Shown here piece by piece: positions 34,188 to 42,289 of a stretch of DNA of 64,000 nucleotides (position 1 is its first letter; each line of letters opens with the position of its first letter). The translations under genes and the position numbers were made by a program. The notes below the pieces were generated by a model. That model was not told the origin of the DNA. It did not search any database and saw only the letters and a list, made by a program, of their open reading frames with translations. Source of the DNA: JAKACA01 sp052143575 (GTDB lineage Bacteria; Actinomycetota; Acidimicrobiia; Acidimicrobiales; Bog-793); NCBI GenBank assembly GCA_052143575.1, contig JBKQSP010000084.1:32231-96230 (forward strand), written 5' to 3'.

Positions 34188-35078
34188 GTGAAGATCCGGA
34201 TCGCCGTCGCTCCGGGCGGTGGCCCGTGGTCGACCGATACGTACGTGTCGCTCGTCGATGGGCTGGAGGAGCGCGGCTTCGACACGATGTGGCTCTCCGA
34301 CGTGCCGCTGGCGCCGACGATCGATCCCCTCGTCGGACTCTCGTTCGCGGCGGCCCGCACGCGTCGCCTCAAGCTCGGGGCCAACGTCGTTCCAATCGGA
34401 AGAAACCCGATGCTGCTCGCGAAGGAGCTTGCTCAGATCGACCAGCTCAGTGAGGGCCGTCTCCTCCTCATGCTCGTGCCGGGCATCGGCCAGCCGGCAG
34501 AACGGCAGGCGCTCGGAGTGAGCGGGGCGGACCGCGGTGCCCTTCTCGACGAGGTCATACCCCTCCTGCGCCGCTTCTGGTCAGGCGAGAGCGTGCAGCA
34601 CACCAGCGAGCGCTTCAGCTTTCGCGGCATCACCGTCACCCCCCGCCCGCGGCAGGACCCGCTCGAGCTCTGGCTCGGTGGCATGGGGCCGAGGGCCCTG
34701 CAGCGCGCCGGCCGTCTCGCCGACGGGTGGCTCGGCGCCGCCCTCAACCCGCTCGAAGCGGGTGCAGCGCGAAGGACCATCGAGGAGGCGGCCGAAGCCG
34801 TCGGCCGGATGATCGACCCGGAGCACTTCGGACTCTCGATCCCCTACGCCCGAAGCACCCCGTCGGCCGAGACGTTGGCACGGCTCGTGCAGCGGCGGCC
34901 CGACGCCGATGCGGCCTCGCTCGTTCCTGTCGGCCGCCACGGCCTGCGCAGCCTCATCGAAGCCCTCGTGGGCGAGGGACTCTCGAAGTTCGTCCTTCGC
35001 CCCGTCACGTCGCCGGCCGCCCGTGTCGAAGAGGAGCTCGATTGGCTCGCCTCGGCCGTGCTCGACCTGCAGACCTGA
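34188..35078 (+). CDS. LLM-class flavin-dependent oxidoreductase
   Basis: Protein of 296 residues in the luciferase-like/F420-dependent family with a TIM-barrel fold. It shows RGFDTMWLSDVPLAPTIDPL, TRRLKLGANVVPIGRNPMLL, LAQIDQLSEGRLLLMLVPGI and the LELWLGGMGPRALQRAGRLA C-terminal pattern. Both FMN and coenzyme F420 are possible cofactors; the sequence does not decide. The GTG at 34188 is chosen because GGAGG is 7 bases before it. It is divergent from the IclR regulator, which may control it. Confidence 0.92.
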   Translation: MKIRIAVAPGGGPWSTDTYVSLVDGLEERGFDTMWLSDVPLAPTIDPLVGLSFAAARTRRLKLGANVVPIGRNPMLLAKELAQIDQLSEGRLLLMLVPGIGQPAERQALGVSGADRGALLDEVIPLLRRFWSGESVQHTSERFSFRGITVTPRPRQDPLELWLGGMGPRALQRAGRLADGWLGAALNPLEAGAARRTIEEAAEAVGRMIDPEHFGLSIPYARSTPSAETLARLVQRRPDADAASLVPVGRHGLRSLIEALVGEGLSKFVLRPVTSPAARVEEELDWLASAVLDLQT

Positions 35079-35132
35079 GGCCGTCGGATCGGCTCGCCCG
35101 GCGGGCGGCGCCCTCAGGGCGACGAGGGACGT

Positions 35133-35561
35133 TCAGGCCGGCGTCACCGCATCGGGCGGCGGCGCCACCACGGTGTTGTGGGCGGCCGAAACCTTCCATC
35201 GATCGCCTTCGCCGGTGATCACGAACGTCAGGATCGTCGATCGAGTCTCGCCCGGTCGTCGCTCGTCCCCGCTCAGCTCGGCTCTCACATGGCACAGGAC
35301 GATGCCGGGAGCCAGGGCGACGGCGTCGTGCACGCTGACGGCGAGGACCGAGTTGCGGTAGGGGCCGGCGTGCACGCGGCCGTGCTGTTCCTCGATCTCG
35401 CCGCGGCCGGTCATGAGGACGCCCACGATGTTCACGAACGTGGCGCCCTCGTCGAAGAGGGCGCCGAACTCGGGCATGTCGTGCCGGTTCCACGCCCTCG
35501 CAAAGGCAGCGGCGATCTCCTCGGCGACGGCGGTCGGTTCCATTTGCGGCAACTCTCTCAC
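35133..35561 (-). CDS. SnoaL/SgcJ-like protein of the NTF2 fold
   Basis: Protein of 142 residues with the nuclear-transport-factor-2 cone: VAEEIAAAFARAWNRHDMPE, the FGALFDEGATFVNIVG strand-turn, and the C-terminal sheet (TILTFVITGEGDRWKVSAAH). This SgcJ/EcaC-like group includes small isomerases and unassigned proteins. It starts with GTG after GAGG and lies 12 bases downstream of the NAD(P)-binding gene, so the two are probably one operon. Exact activity unknown. Confidence 0.85.
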   Translation of the reverse strand: MRELPQMEPTAVAEEIAAAFARAWNRHDMPEFGALFDEGATFVNIVGVLMTGRGEIEEQHGRVHAGPYRNSVLAVSVHDAVALAPGIVLCHVRAELSGDERRPGETRSTILTFVITGEGDRWKVSAAHNTVVAPPPDAVTPA

Positions 35562-35573
35562 GATTCGCCTCGA

Positions 35574-36230
35574 TCAGGCCCGGAAATCCTTCGGACGCTC
35601 CGGTCCGGCGGTTGCCAGCGCCGCTCTGACGCCGTCCGCATCGAGGTCGGCCGCGTAGACGGGTGAGCCGGGCTGTTGACGCCACGACTCGTCGATCGTG
35701 CCGGCGTCGACCGGGTCGAAGCCCATCTCGTCGACGAGTCGCGAGACGACGCCCTTGGCGGCGTCATGGTCGCCGGCAAGGGGGATGGCCATCCGGCCCG
35801 GCGTGCCGGCCGCCTGCGGGCGGTCGAGTAAGTTGTGGGCGTAGACGGTGTTGAACACCTTGACGACGGGCCGACCGAGCTGCCGGCTCACCCAACGGCT
35901 CTCCGTCATGCCGTCCTCGATCTCGGCGATGCGTCCGTCGCGTCCCGGGTAGTAGTTGCCGGTGTCGACGATCGGGGCGTCCGCGCCGAGACCGTCGAAG
36001 AGGCCGGCCGGCAGCAGGGGTATGGCCCGCTCCGGGATCGTCACGATCACGAGATCCGCCCCGGCGGCCACCGAGCCGAGTGCCACGTTGCTCGCACCGG
36101 TCTCTGCTGCCAGATCGGCGAGGGTCTCCGATGCACGCGAGTTGGCGACGGCGACTTCGTGGCCGATGGCGGTGAGACGCCTCGTGAGGTTGCCTCCGAT
36201 GTTGCCTGCGCCGATGATGCCGATCTTCAC
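35574..36230 (-). CDS. NADPH/F420-dependent reductase-like Rossmann protein
   Basis: Protein of 218 residues. It begins with the dinucleotide motif KIGIIGAGNIGGNLTRRL, then AVANSRASETLADLAAETGA, which is the pattern of NADP-dependent F420 reductase-like and pyrroline-5-carboxylate-reductase-like proteins. VVKVFNTVYAHNLLDRPQ and MGFDPVDAGTIDESW fit the same family. The GTG at 36230 has a GGGAG ribosome site. With an LLM oxidoreductase nearby, F420 use is conceivable but not shown. Confidence 0.88.
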   Translation of the reverse strand: MKIGIIGAGNIGGNLTRRLTAIGHEVAVANSRASETLADLAAETGASNVALGSVAAGADLVIVTIPERAIPLLPAGLFDGLGADAPIVDTGNYYPGRDGRIAEIEDGMTESRWVSRQLGRPVVKVFNTVYAHNLLDRPQAAGTPGRMAIPLAGDHDAAKGVVSRLVDEMGFDPVDAGTIDESWRQQPGSPVYAADLDADGVRAALATAGPERPKDFRA

Positions 36231-36345
36231 GGTTGCTCCCCTGGCTCCCGGCCATCGTCCTTGCGAGGCCGATGCCCTCACCTCACCGCACGGCCGGCCG
36301 ATCCGGCATTCCCCGCCCGTGCCCCGGCAGCGGCTCGGCGTGCGC

Positions 36346-37701
36346 TCAGCCGAGGCTGCGGTCGCGCAGCTGGAGCGCCAGCTGCCTGAACCGCGCCACG
36401 GCCTCGGCTTCGTCGACGCCGTTCACAGCGCCGTCCTCGAACAGGACGCGGCCGCCCACCACGGTGTAGCGGACGTCGTCGGCTCGACAGGAGTAGACGA
36501 GGGCGGCGCTCACGTCGTAGACGGGCTGCACGTGAGCCCCGCCCAGATCGACGACGATGACGTCGGCCGGGCGCCCTGGGGCGAGCCGGCCGAGCTCGGG
36601 ACGGTGCATGGCGGCGGCCGCCCCCGTCGTCGCCAGCTCGAGGAGCTCGTTCGTGGTGAGAAAGCGCGGATCCTCGACGTTCTGCTTGTGGAGGATGCCG
36701 GCGAACTTCATCTCCTGGAACATGTCGAGCGTGTTGTGGGAGGCGGGCCCATCGGTGGCAAGGCCGACGGTGATCCCCGCCTGGCGCACCTCCCGCATCG
36801 GCATCGTGCCCGAGCAGAGCTTGGCGTTGCAGACCGGGCAGGTGGCGATCCGCGTCCCTCGCTCGGCCAGGATCTCGATGTCGCGCCCGTCGAGCTGGGT
36901 GCAGTGGGCAGCCGTGACGTCGGGTCCGAGCACGCCGAGCGAGTCCAGCCATTGCACCGGCGTCGTGCCGTAGTGCTCGGCCACGTAGGCGACTTCCTGC
37001 CGGCCCTCGGCCAGATGGACGTGGATGGGCACGCCGACCTCGTCCGCCGCCCGCCGCACCGCCCGGAACATGTCGGCGCTGCACGAGTACGTGGCGTGCG
37101 GCGCCAGCGCCAGTCTGACCCGGCCGTCGCGGGCTCCTTCGTGCGATGCCACGATGTCGCCGAAACCGGCGATCGTCTGCCACGACCAGTCCGTGATCGA
37201 CTCGTAGATGCCGCCGTCGGCGAAGCCGTAGGCGAGGGTCGCCCCGAGCGGGACGACGTCGAGCGCCTCGATCTCGGGATCCACTGCGTAGGCGTCGAAA
37301 TGCTCGTTGAAGCAGGTGATGCCGGAACGCACCATCTCGACGAGGCCGACGATGCTGGCCCAGTAGAGGGTCTCGTGATCGAAATTCCGCTTCAGCCGCC
37401 ACATCGAGGCCAGCCACTCGAAGAGCTGCACGTCCTCGTCGAGCCCGCGCAACAGCAGGTTGGAGCCGATGTGGGTATGCGGGTTGACGAAGCCCGGCAT
37501 GATGACGCCCCCGGCGGCATCGATGCGGCGCCGACCGCGCAGCGACGACAGCTCCGCGGCGGGCCCGACCGCCACGATGGCGCCCCCATCGATTGCCACG
37601 GCGCCGTCGGCGATGGGGCCACGGCCGCCCATGGGAAGCACGGTGCCTCCCTCGATCACGAGGTCGACGTCGCCCTCGTTCCTGCCAGGCAGGTCTGTCA
37701 T
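36346..37701 (-). CDS. Amidohydrolase of the MTA/SAH deaminase type
   Basis: Metal-dependent hydrolase of 451 residues. Zinc ligands are visible as GFVNPHTHIG (HxH), IHVHLAEGR (His), AAHCTQLDG (His) and LATDGPASHN (Asp). The order and spacing fit the 5-methylthioadenosine/S-adenosylhomocysteine deaminase and guanine/cytosine deaminase group of the superfamily. The ATG at 37701 has GGAGG 7 bases upstream. Substrate is probably a nucleoside base or related aminated heterocycle, not proven. The downstream reductase on the same strand is 115 bases away. Confidence 0.9.
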   Translation of the reverse strand: MTDLPGRNEGDVDLVIEGGTVLPMGGRGPIADGAVAIDGGAIVAVGPAAELSSLRGRRRIDAAGGVIMPGFVNPHTHIGSNLLLRGLDEDVQLFEWLASMWRLKRNFDHETLYWASIVGLVEMVRSGITCFNEHFDAYAVDPEIEALDVVPLGATLAYGFADGGIYESITDWSWQTIAGFGDIVASHEGARDGRVRLALAPHATYSCSADMFRAVRRAADEVGVPIHVHLAEGRQEVAYVAEHYGTTPVQWLDSLGVLGPDVTAAHCTQLDGRDIEILAERGTRIATCPVCNAKLCSGTMPMREVRQAGITVGLATDGPASHNTLDMFQEMKFAGILHKQNVEDPRFLTTNELLELATTGAAAAMHRPELGRLAPGRPADVIVVDLGGAHVQPVYDVSAALVYSCRADDVRYTVVGGRVLFEDGAVNGVDEAEAVARFRQLALQLRDRSLG

Positions 37702-37790
37702 CGTCACCTCCAGGGTGCTCGGCCGGCCTCTGCGGGACCTTAGGCGAGCCCGGCGACGGCAGCGACGCACCCGGCGTCAGCGCCATCAGC

Positions 37791-37823
37791 GCCGCCGGCG
37801 CCGCCGGCGCCGCCGGCGCCGCC
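37791..37823. repeat. GCCGCCGGC 9-bp tandem repeat
   Basis: Three full copies of GCCGCCGGC and a fourth degenerate one, between the exonuclease stop and the amidohydrolase start. Confidence 0.75.
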
Positions 37824-37857
37824 AGGACGGTCTCCTCGGGCGAGTCTGGCCGATCGG

Positions 37858-38562
37858 CTAACGCCCCGTCCACGTCAGGCGCTCGGAGGCGTGCACCATC
37901 GACCGCACGCTCGTCGTCCCGACCTCCTCGAGATGGGTGGCGAGGGCGAGAAAGGCTTGTGCCGTCGTCACGGCGTCGCTGAGGGCATGGTGAGGACGGT
38001 GCTCGGGGAGCCCGAGGTAGGCCACCAGCTCACCGAGTGGCAGGAAGGGCGGTGGAACCGTACCCCGTTCGGCCATGAGGAGGCGCCCGAGCACTTCGGT
38101 GTCGATGACGGGCACGCGCAGGCGACCGCCGACACGGCGCAACGCCGCTCCGAGGAAGGCGCGCTCGATCCGAGCGGCGTGGGCGACGAGCACCCGCCCA
38201 GTCATGGCCTCGACGAGCGGCCCGATCGCCTCCTCGACATAGGGCGCCTCCGCGAGGTCCACCATCCGGATGCCGTGGATGAGCACGGACGCCTCCGGCA
38301 GCGCACGCCTCGGCCTGACAAGGCCGTAGAGGGCCCGATCCGCCCCCACGCGCCCGTTGTCGACGGGGACGGCGCCGAAGGAGATGATCTCGTCGCTGCG
38401 GGCGTCAAGACCGCTCAGCTCCAGGTCGACGACGCAGAAGGCAGCCTCGCGCCACGGCGTGCGACCTCGTGCGACGACGCGGCTCGCCGCGCCGACGAGC
38501 GCCCCGCCGGGCTGGGTGCCCGCCGGCGGGAGGGAGCGGGCTCCCGTGCGGCGACGCTTCAT
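37858..38562 (-). CDS. DnaQ-like 3'-5' exonuclease
   Basis: Protein of 234 residues with a DEDDh exonuclease core: FCVVDLELSGLDARSDEIIS (ExoI with Asp and Glu), VLVAHAARIERAFLGAAL (ExoII) and HHALSDAVTTAQAFLAL (ExoIII with His and Asp). It resembles the stand-alone epsilon-like exonucleases found beside CBS/nucleotidyltransferase proteins. Its ATG overlaps the stop of that neighbour (ATGA), so the two proteins are coupled and probably act together. A basic N-terminus (MKRRRTGAR) precedes the domain. Confidence 0.9.
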   Translation of the reverse strand: MKRRRTGARSLPPAGTQPGGALVGAASRVVARGRTPWREAAFCVVDLELSGLDARSDEIISFGAVPVDNGRVGADRALYGLVRPRRALPEASVLIHGIRMVDLAEAPYVEEAIGPLVEAMTGRVLVAHAARIERAFLGAALRRVGGRLRVPVIDTEVLGRLLMAERGTVPPPFLPLGELVAYLGLPEHRPHHALSDAVTTAQAFLALATHLEEVGTTSVRSMVHASERLTWTGR

Positions 38563-40427
38563 CGCGTGGCGAGGGCGAGCTCGCTCGTGACGTGCTTTTG
38601 CACGGCGGCCACCGCCCGGAACGCCTCCTTTAGATAGCTCCGCGTGAGGGCGCTCAGCTCCGACGGGTCGACGAAGTCGTCGGGCTCCACCCCGGCGACG
38701 AGCTGAGCGACCTGATGCTCGAGCCGCAGCCCGGACACCAGCTCGAAGGATTCCAGCAAGGTGTCGGCGTCGGCTTGACTGAGGATGCCGGCATGGCCGG
38801 CGGCCCGCAGGCGCTCGGCCGTTGAGGCCGAGGTCACTCCGGCCGCCATGCCGGCCCAGCGAGCCAGGTCGACGATCGGCAGGGCGCCGCCCGTCTTGAG
38901 ATCGAGCTGGCCGCGATGCTCACCGGAGTCCTCGACGACGAGGCCGCCGAGGAAGCCGGTCGGGGGGCGGTGTGACAGGGAGAAGCGGGCGAGCTGGCGC
39001 AAGAGGGCCGGGTACTCAGAAGCCTGCCGGAACGTGTCGGCCGGCGACTCGCTCGTCTCGACGGCAAAGACCAGCCGGCTGTCGACGAGCACGGATACGA
39101 GCACGAGTGCCTTGTCGAGCGTCGGATCTTCGAGCCACGAGCGCCCTGCGCGTTGCCACGAGTCGAGCGACCGAACGAAGAGCGGATCCGAGGCGCTCGC
39201 CCGATGCGTGTCGGGATGGAACCCGCAAGCCTGCATGATGAGCGTCGCCCGCTCCGCCAGCGTCTCGAAGTAGGGCCTGATGACGTCCCGATAGCGAGGG
39301 TCGGTGTCCTCGGCGACAAAGACGATGGCGCTGTCGAGATCCGAGCTCGGCACTGCCTCGCGGCGCGCCTGGCTGCCAAGTGCCAGCCAGGCGAAGGGTG
39401 TGGGTGGCTCGCCGAGCTCCTCGACGCTGAACTCGATCGCCCGGCGCGTGACGGCGTCCGAGACGATCGAATAGGCCGCTTCGATGTCGAGGGGCGCCAT
39501 GTGGCCGGCGTGCAGGTTCACGACCGTCGGGCGCAGGCCGGCGGCGGCTTGCGCCAGCTCCGTCACGTCACTCGCCCGGCTGACGGCACGACGCAGCGAG
39601 AAGGACGAGCGTGTCTGCACGGCCACGAGATCCGATTCCGAGATGACGCCGAGCACCTCTCCCGTCGTCGAGCAGACGGGGAAGTGGCGAAACCCCCGGT
39701 CCAGCATGTCGAGCAGCACTTCCCCCGCCGGACGATCGGCCGCCACCGTCTCGGCAGGCGACGTCATGGCCTCCGATACGGGCGTGTCGGGCGAGCGGCC
39801 GGCTGCGAGGACGCGAGACCGCAGGTCACGGTCCGTCATGATCCCGAGCGACGATCCGAGATCCACCACGACGGCCGTGGTACCTCGAGCCGTCATCTCT
39901 CGAGCGGCCTCCCGGATGGACGTGCTCGGTTGACAGAGCACGAGCCGCTCGCGCACGAGCTCACCGACCGGCTGTGTCAGCTGGTCCCGATCAGAAGGCG
40001 CCGCACGCCCACTGCCGATCTTGTAGCGGTCGGCCAGGAGAGAACGCGTCAGGTAGCGGAGACTCGCCCGCTGTCCGAGCAGCACGGAGGCGGCGTCGAC
40101 CGGTATCCGGTAGGTGAGCGTGTCCTCGGCGGCCCTCGCCGAGAAGCCCGTCGGCAACCCGGAGAGCATCGAGGCGTGACCGAACATCTCGCCGACCCCG
40201 AGGAGGTCGAGCACGCGTCCGTCGAGGACGATCTCGACGGCTCCGGCGCGGATCACGCGCAGGAACTCGTTCGAGGCGGTTCCCTGGGAGAAGATCACGG
40301 TCCCGGCACGATGGAACTCGACTTCCGTGGCGGCGGCCGCACGCTCCACGTCCGACGCCGGCAAGGCATCGAAGGGCGGGTAGGCCCGCAGGAACTCGAC
40401 GATCTCCGGGACGACGCTCACCGGCAC
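38559..40427 (-). CDS. Cyclic-nucleotide-binding, CBS and DUF294 nucleotidyltransferase protein
   Basis: Protein of 622 residues with four modules: a cNMP-binding-like barrel (residues about 10-125, with VEIVLDGRVLDLLGVGEMFG), two CBS domains (about 150-275, MTARGTTAVVVDLGSSLGIM and RHFPVCSTTGEVLGVISESD), a DUF294 nucleotidyltransferase with GSQARREAVPSSDLDSAIVF (GS and DxD) and a helical DUF294 C-terminal domain. Such proteins are thought to sense nucleotides and modify an unknown target. It is translationally coupled to the exonuclease gene. Confidence 0.93.
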   Translation of the reverse strand: MPVSVVPEIVEFLRAYPPFDALPASDVERAAAATEVEFHRAGTVIFSQGTASNEFLRVIRAGAVEIVLDGRVLDLLGVGEMFGHASMLSGLPTGFSARAAEDTLTYRIPVDAASVLLGQRASLRYLTRSLLADRYKIGSGRAAPSDRDQLTQPVGELVRERLVLCQPSTSIREAAREMTARGTTAVVVDLGSSLGIMTDRDLRSRVLAAGRSPDTPVSEAMTSPAETVAADRPAGEVLLDMLDRGFRHFPVCSTTGEVLGVISESDLVAVQTRSSFSLRRAVSRASDVTELAQAAAGLRPTVVNLHAGHMAPLDIEAAYSIVSDAVTRRAIEFSVEELGEPPTPFAWLALGSQARREAVPSSDLDSAIVFVAEDTDPRYRDVIRPYFETLAERATLIMQACGFHPDTHRASASDPLFVRSLDSWQRAGRSWLEDPTLDKALVLVSVLVDSRLVFAVETSESPADTFRQASEYPALLRQLARFSLSHRPPTGFLGGLVVEDSGEHRGQLDLKTGGALPIVDLARWAGMAAGVTSASTAERLRAAGHAGILSQADADTLLESFELVSGLRLEHQVAQLVAGVEPDDFVDPSELSALTRSYLKEAFRAVAAVQKHVTSELALATR

Positions 40428-40450
40428 CAGTGTTACAGCGTGCAGGCTGC

Positions 40451-40466
40451 GCCGCCTCCAGGCGGC
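40451..40466 (-). terminator. Small GC hairpin after acetyltransferase gene
   Basis: GCCGCCT-CC-AGGCGGC forms a perfect 7-bp stem in the gap between the acetyltransferase stop and the DUF294 gene start on the same strand. It could attenuate read-through. No U-tract. Confidence 0.3.
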
Positions 40467-40500
40467 GGGAGCGCGACGGCCCTTTCATCGCCTCGTCGAC

Positions 40501-40556
40501 CTCATCGGCCTCATCGGCCCCTCATCGACCCCTCATCAGCCCCTCATCGACCTCAG
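40501..40556. repeat. CTCATCGRCC-type tandem repeat, about five copies
   Basis: Five imperfect units of 9-11 bp built on CTCATCGGC/CCTCATCGACC, running into the stop codon of the acetyltransferase gene. Confidence 0.65.
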
Positions 40557-41080
40557 CGGGTGGACGGCGGGGGCATTGGACGATCGGCCTCGGCGACGAG
40601 GCCGACCATGTCTCGGTAGAACGGACGAAACCCGGCCCGCTCATAGAGTCGCGCCGCCGCCGTGTTCGCCTCGACGACCGTCACGCACCAGTAGCGGATC
40701 CCCTGGGCAGCGAGGGTGCCGCGGCAGGCGGCGAGGAGTGCGCTCCCGACTCCGCTTCCTCGCCGCCCCGGCAGGACGGCGAGTGATTCGAGTATGCCGA
40801 TCTCCTCACCGAGGTCCCAGGTCGGCCCCGGTGGCTGCACTCGCAAGACGGCGTAACCGAGCGCTTCGGAAGAACCGGGCTCAGAGCCGATGAAGAGGGA
40901 GGCGACACCGGCATGGAGCCAGTCGAGGTACTGCTGACGACGCAACCGCCAGGCCTCATCGAGATGGCGCGCTGGCCACGTCTCCCCCATGAGGGCCTGA
41001 TGGTGCTCGACCATGGACTTCCAGAGCGGTCCGACGAGGTCGATGTCCTGCGCCGTGGCGCTCGCAACCTGGCACTCCAT
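40553..41080 (-). CDS. GNAT-family acetyltransferase
   Basis: Protein of 175 residues. The acetyl-CoA-binding loop appears in LAVLPGRRGSGVGSALLAAC, followed by YWCVTVVEANTAAARLYERA with the RLYERAGF signature. The N-terminal part (ATAQDIDLVGPLWKSMVEHH) is typical of single-domain GNAT enzymes that acetylate small molecules or protein N-termini. The ATG has an AGGA element 9 bases before it. It is divergent from the disrupted GAF-EAL gene. Substrate unknown. Confidence 0.88.
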   Translation of the reverse strand: MECQVASATAQDIDLVGPLWKSMVEHHQALMGETWPARHLDEAWRLRRQQYLDWLHAGVASLFIGSEPGSSEALGYAVLRVQPPGPTWDLGEEIGILESLAVLPGRRGSGVGSALLAACRGTLAAQGIRYWCVTVVEANTAAARLYERAGFRPFYRDMVGLVAEADRPMPPPSTR

Positions 41081-41195
41081 CAGCGAATCCTAGAAGTCAT
41101 CGCCGCGGTGGCGTCAGGCCAATGCCTCAACCCTCATCTCGAATGGGCCGATAAGACCGAAGGAGACCCGGCAGACAGTCGCGAAAAGGGGCATC

Positions 41196-42279
41196 TTGAA
41201 CTCTCGGGCGGACCTCCACAGGGCCGTGAGGCGAGCGGTCGATCCGATGGGCTTGATGCAGCGGGTCGCCGAAGAGGCAATGGCCGTCGTGACGCGGGCC
41301 GAGGGCGTCCTCATCGGGCTCGTGCGCGACGGCGCCGCCATCACCTTCGTGTGCGGTGCGGGCTACCTCGTGGACCAGGTCGGCGACAAGGTGCCGCTCG
41401 ACGGCAGTTTGTCGGGGCTGGCAGTGACAACCGGCGCCACGCTGCGATGCGATGATGCCGAGCTCGATCCCCGCGTCCATCTGGATCTGTGCAAGGCGTA
41501 CCGGGTCGTCTCCTCGGTCTGTGTCCCGCTACGGCGCGGAGCGGCGGCCGTCGGTGTGCTCAACGTCAGCTCCTCGCGCTCGCACGCCTTCGACGGCGCA
41601 GACGTGCGGACGCTCACCAAGCTCGCCGAATTCGTGAGCGTCGTCACCGCCGCCGCCGACGACCTGACGGGTGTCACGAACACGCTGCTGTCAGCCGCTC
41701 AGCTCGACCGAAACTCCTTCGACGAGGACGGTCTCGCCGTGGAGGAACGCTTCGTGGCGAACGTCCTGAGCCCGGGCACGGTCGGAGGGCTCGAGTCGCG
41801 ACGGCGAATCGAGCGCGCCATCGAGGAGAAGAACCTCGCCCATCACTTCCAACCCATCTTCGACCTGTGGAACGGCAGGCTGTTCGCCTTCGAAGCCCTC
41901 GCTCGCTTCCCGGGCAAGCCCAAGCGCCCGCCGGACGAGTGGTTCGCCGAGGCGAAGGCCGTCGGCCTCGGTGTCGACCTTGAGCTCGCTTCGCTGCAAG
42001 GAGCCCTCTCTTCGCTGTCGCAGCTTCCCTCCGGGGTGTTGCTGTGCGTCAACGTCGGGCCGGACGCCATCACCTCAGCCGAGGTGAGACACCTGCTCGT
42101 GGACTCCGAGCCATCGCGCACCGTCATCGAGCTGACCGAGCAGGTCCAGGTTGACGACTACCCACTCCTCGACAGCTCCGTCACCGGCCTTCGGCGCCTC
42201 GGCGCCCGCCTCGCTATCGACGACACGGGCGCCGGATTCGCCAGCCTCGCCCACATCCTCAAGCTCAACCCGGACCTGA
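41196..42279 (+). pseudogene. GAF-EAL signalling protein, 5' part (disrupted by transposon)
   Basis: First 361 codons of a cyclic-di-GMP phosphodiesterase-type gene. A GAF sensor covers about residues 10-155, and an EAL domain begins near LAHHFQPIFDLWNGRLFAFE, with the FEALARF form of the EAL motif and the LAIDDTGAGFASLAHI metal-binding segment. Reading stops shortly after 42279 because the inserted element supplies LINRP-stop. The rest of the domain is at 45403-45719. TTG at 41196 is the start, after AAGGGG. Without its end the EAL domain would lack the KLDRT strand and the later catalytic residues, so the protein is probably inactive. Confidence 0.88.
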
Positions 42280-42289
42280 TTAACCGGCC
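42280..42289. repeat. Left terminal inverted repeat of the two-recombinase element
   Basis: TTAACCGGCC, the exact complement of the right end. It supplies the TAA stop of the tnpB-like gene, and similarity continues imperfectly for about another 8 bases (ATGACCGG versus TTCGACCG). Confidence 0.8.
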
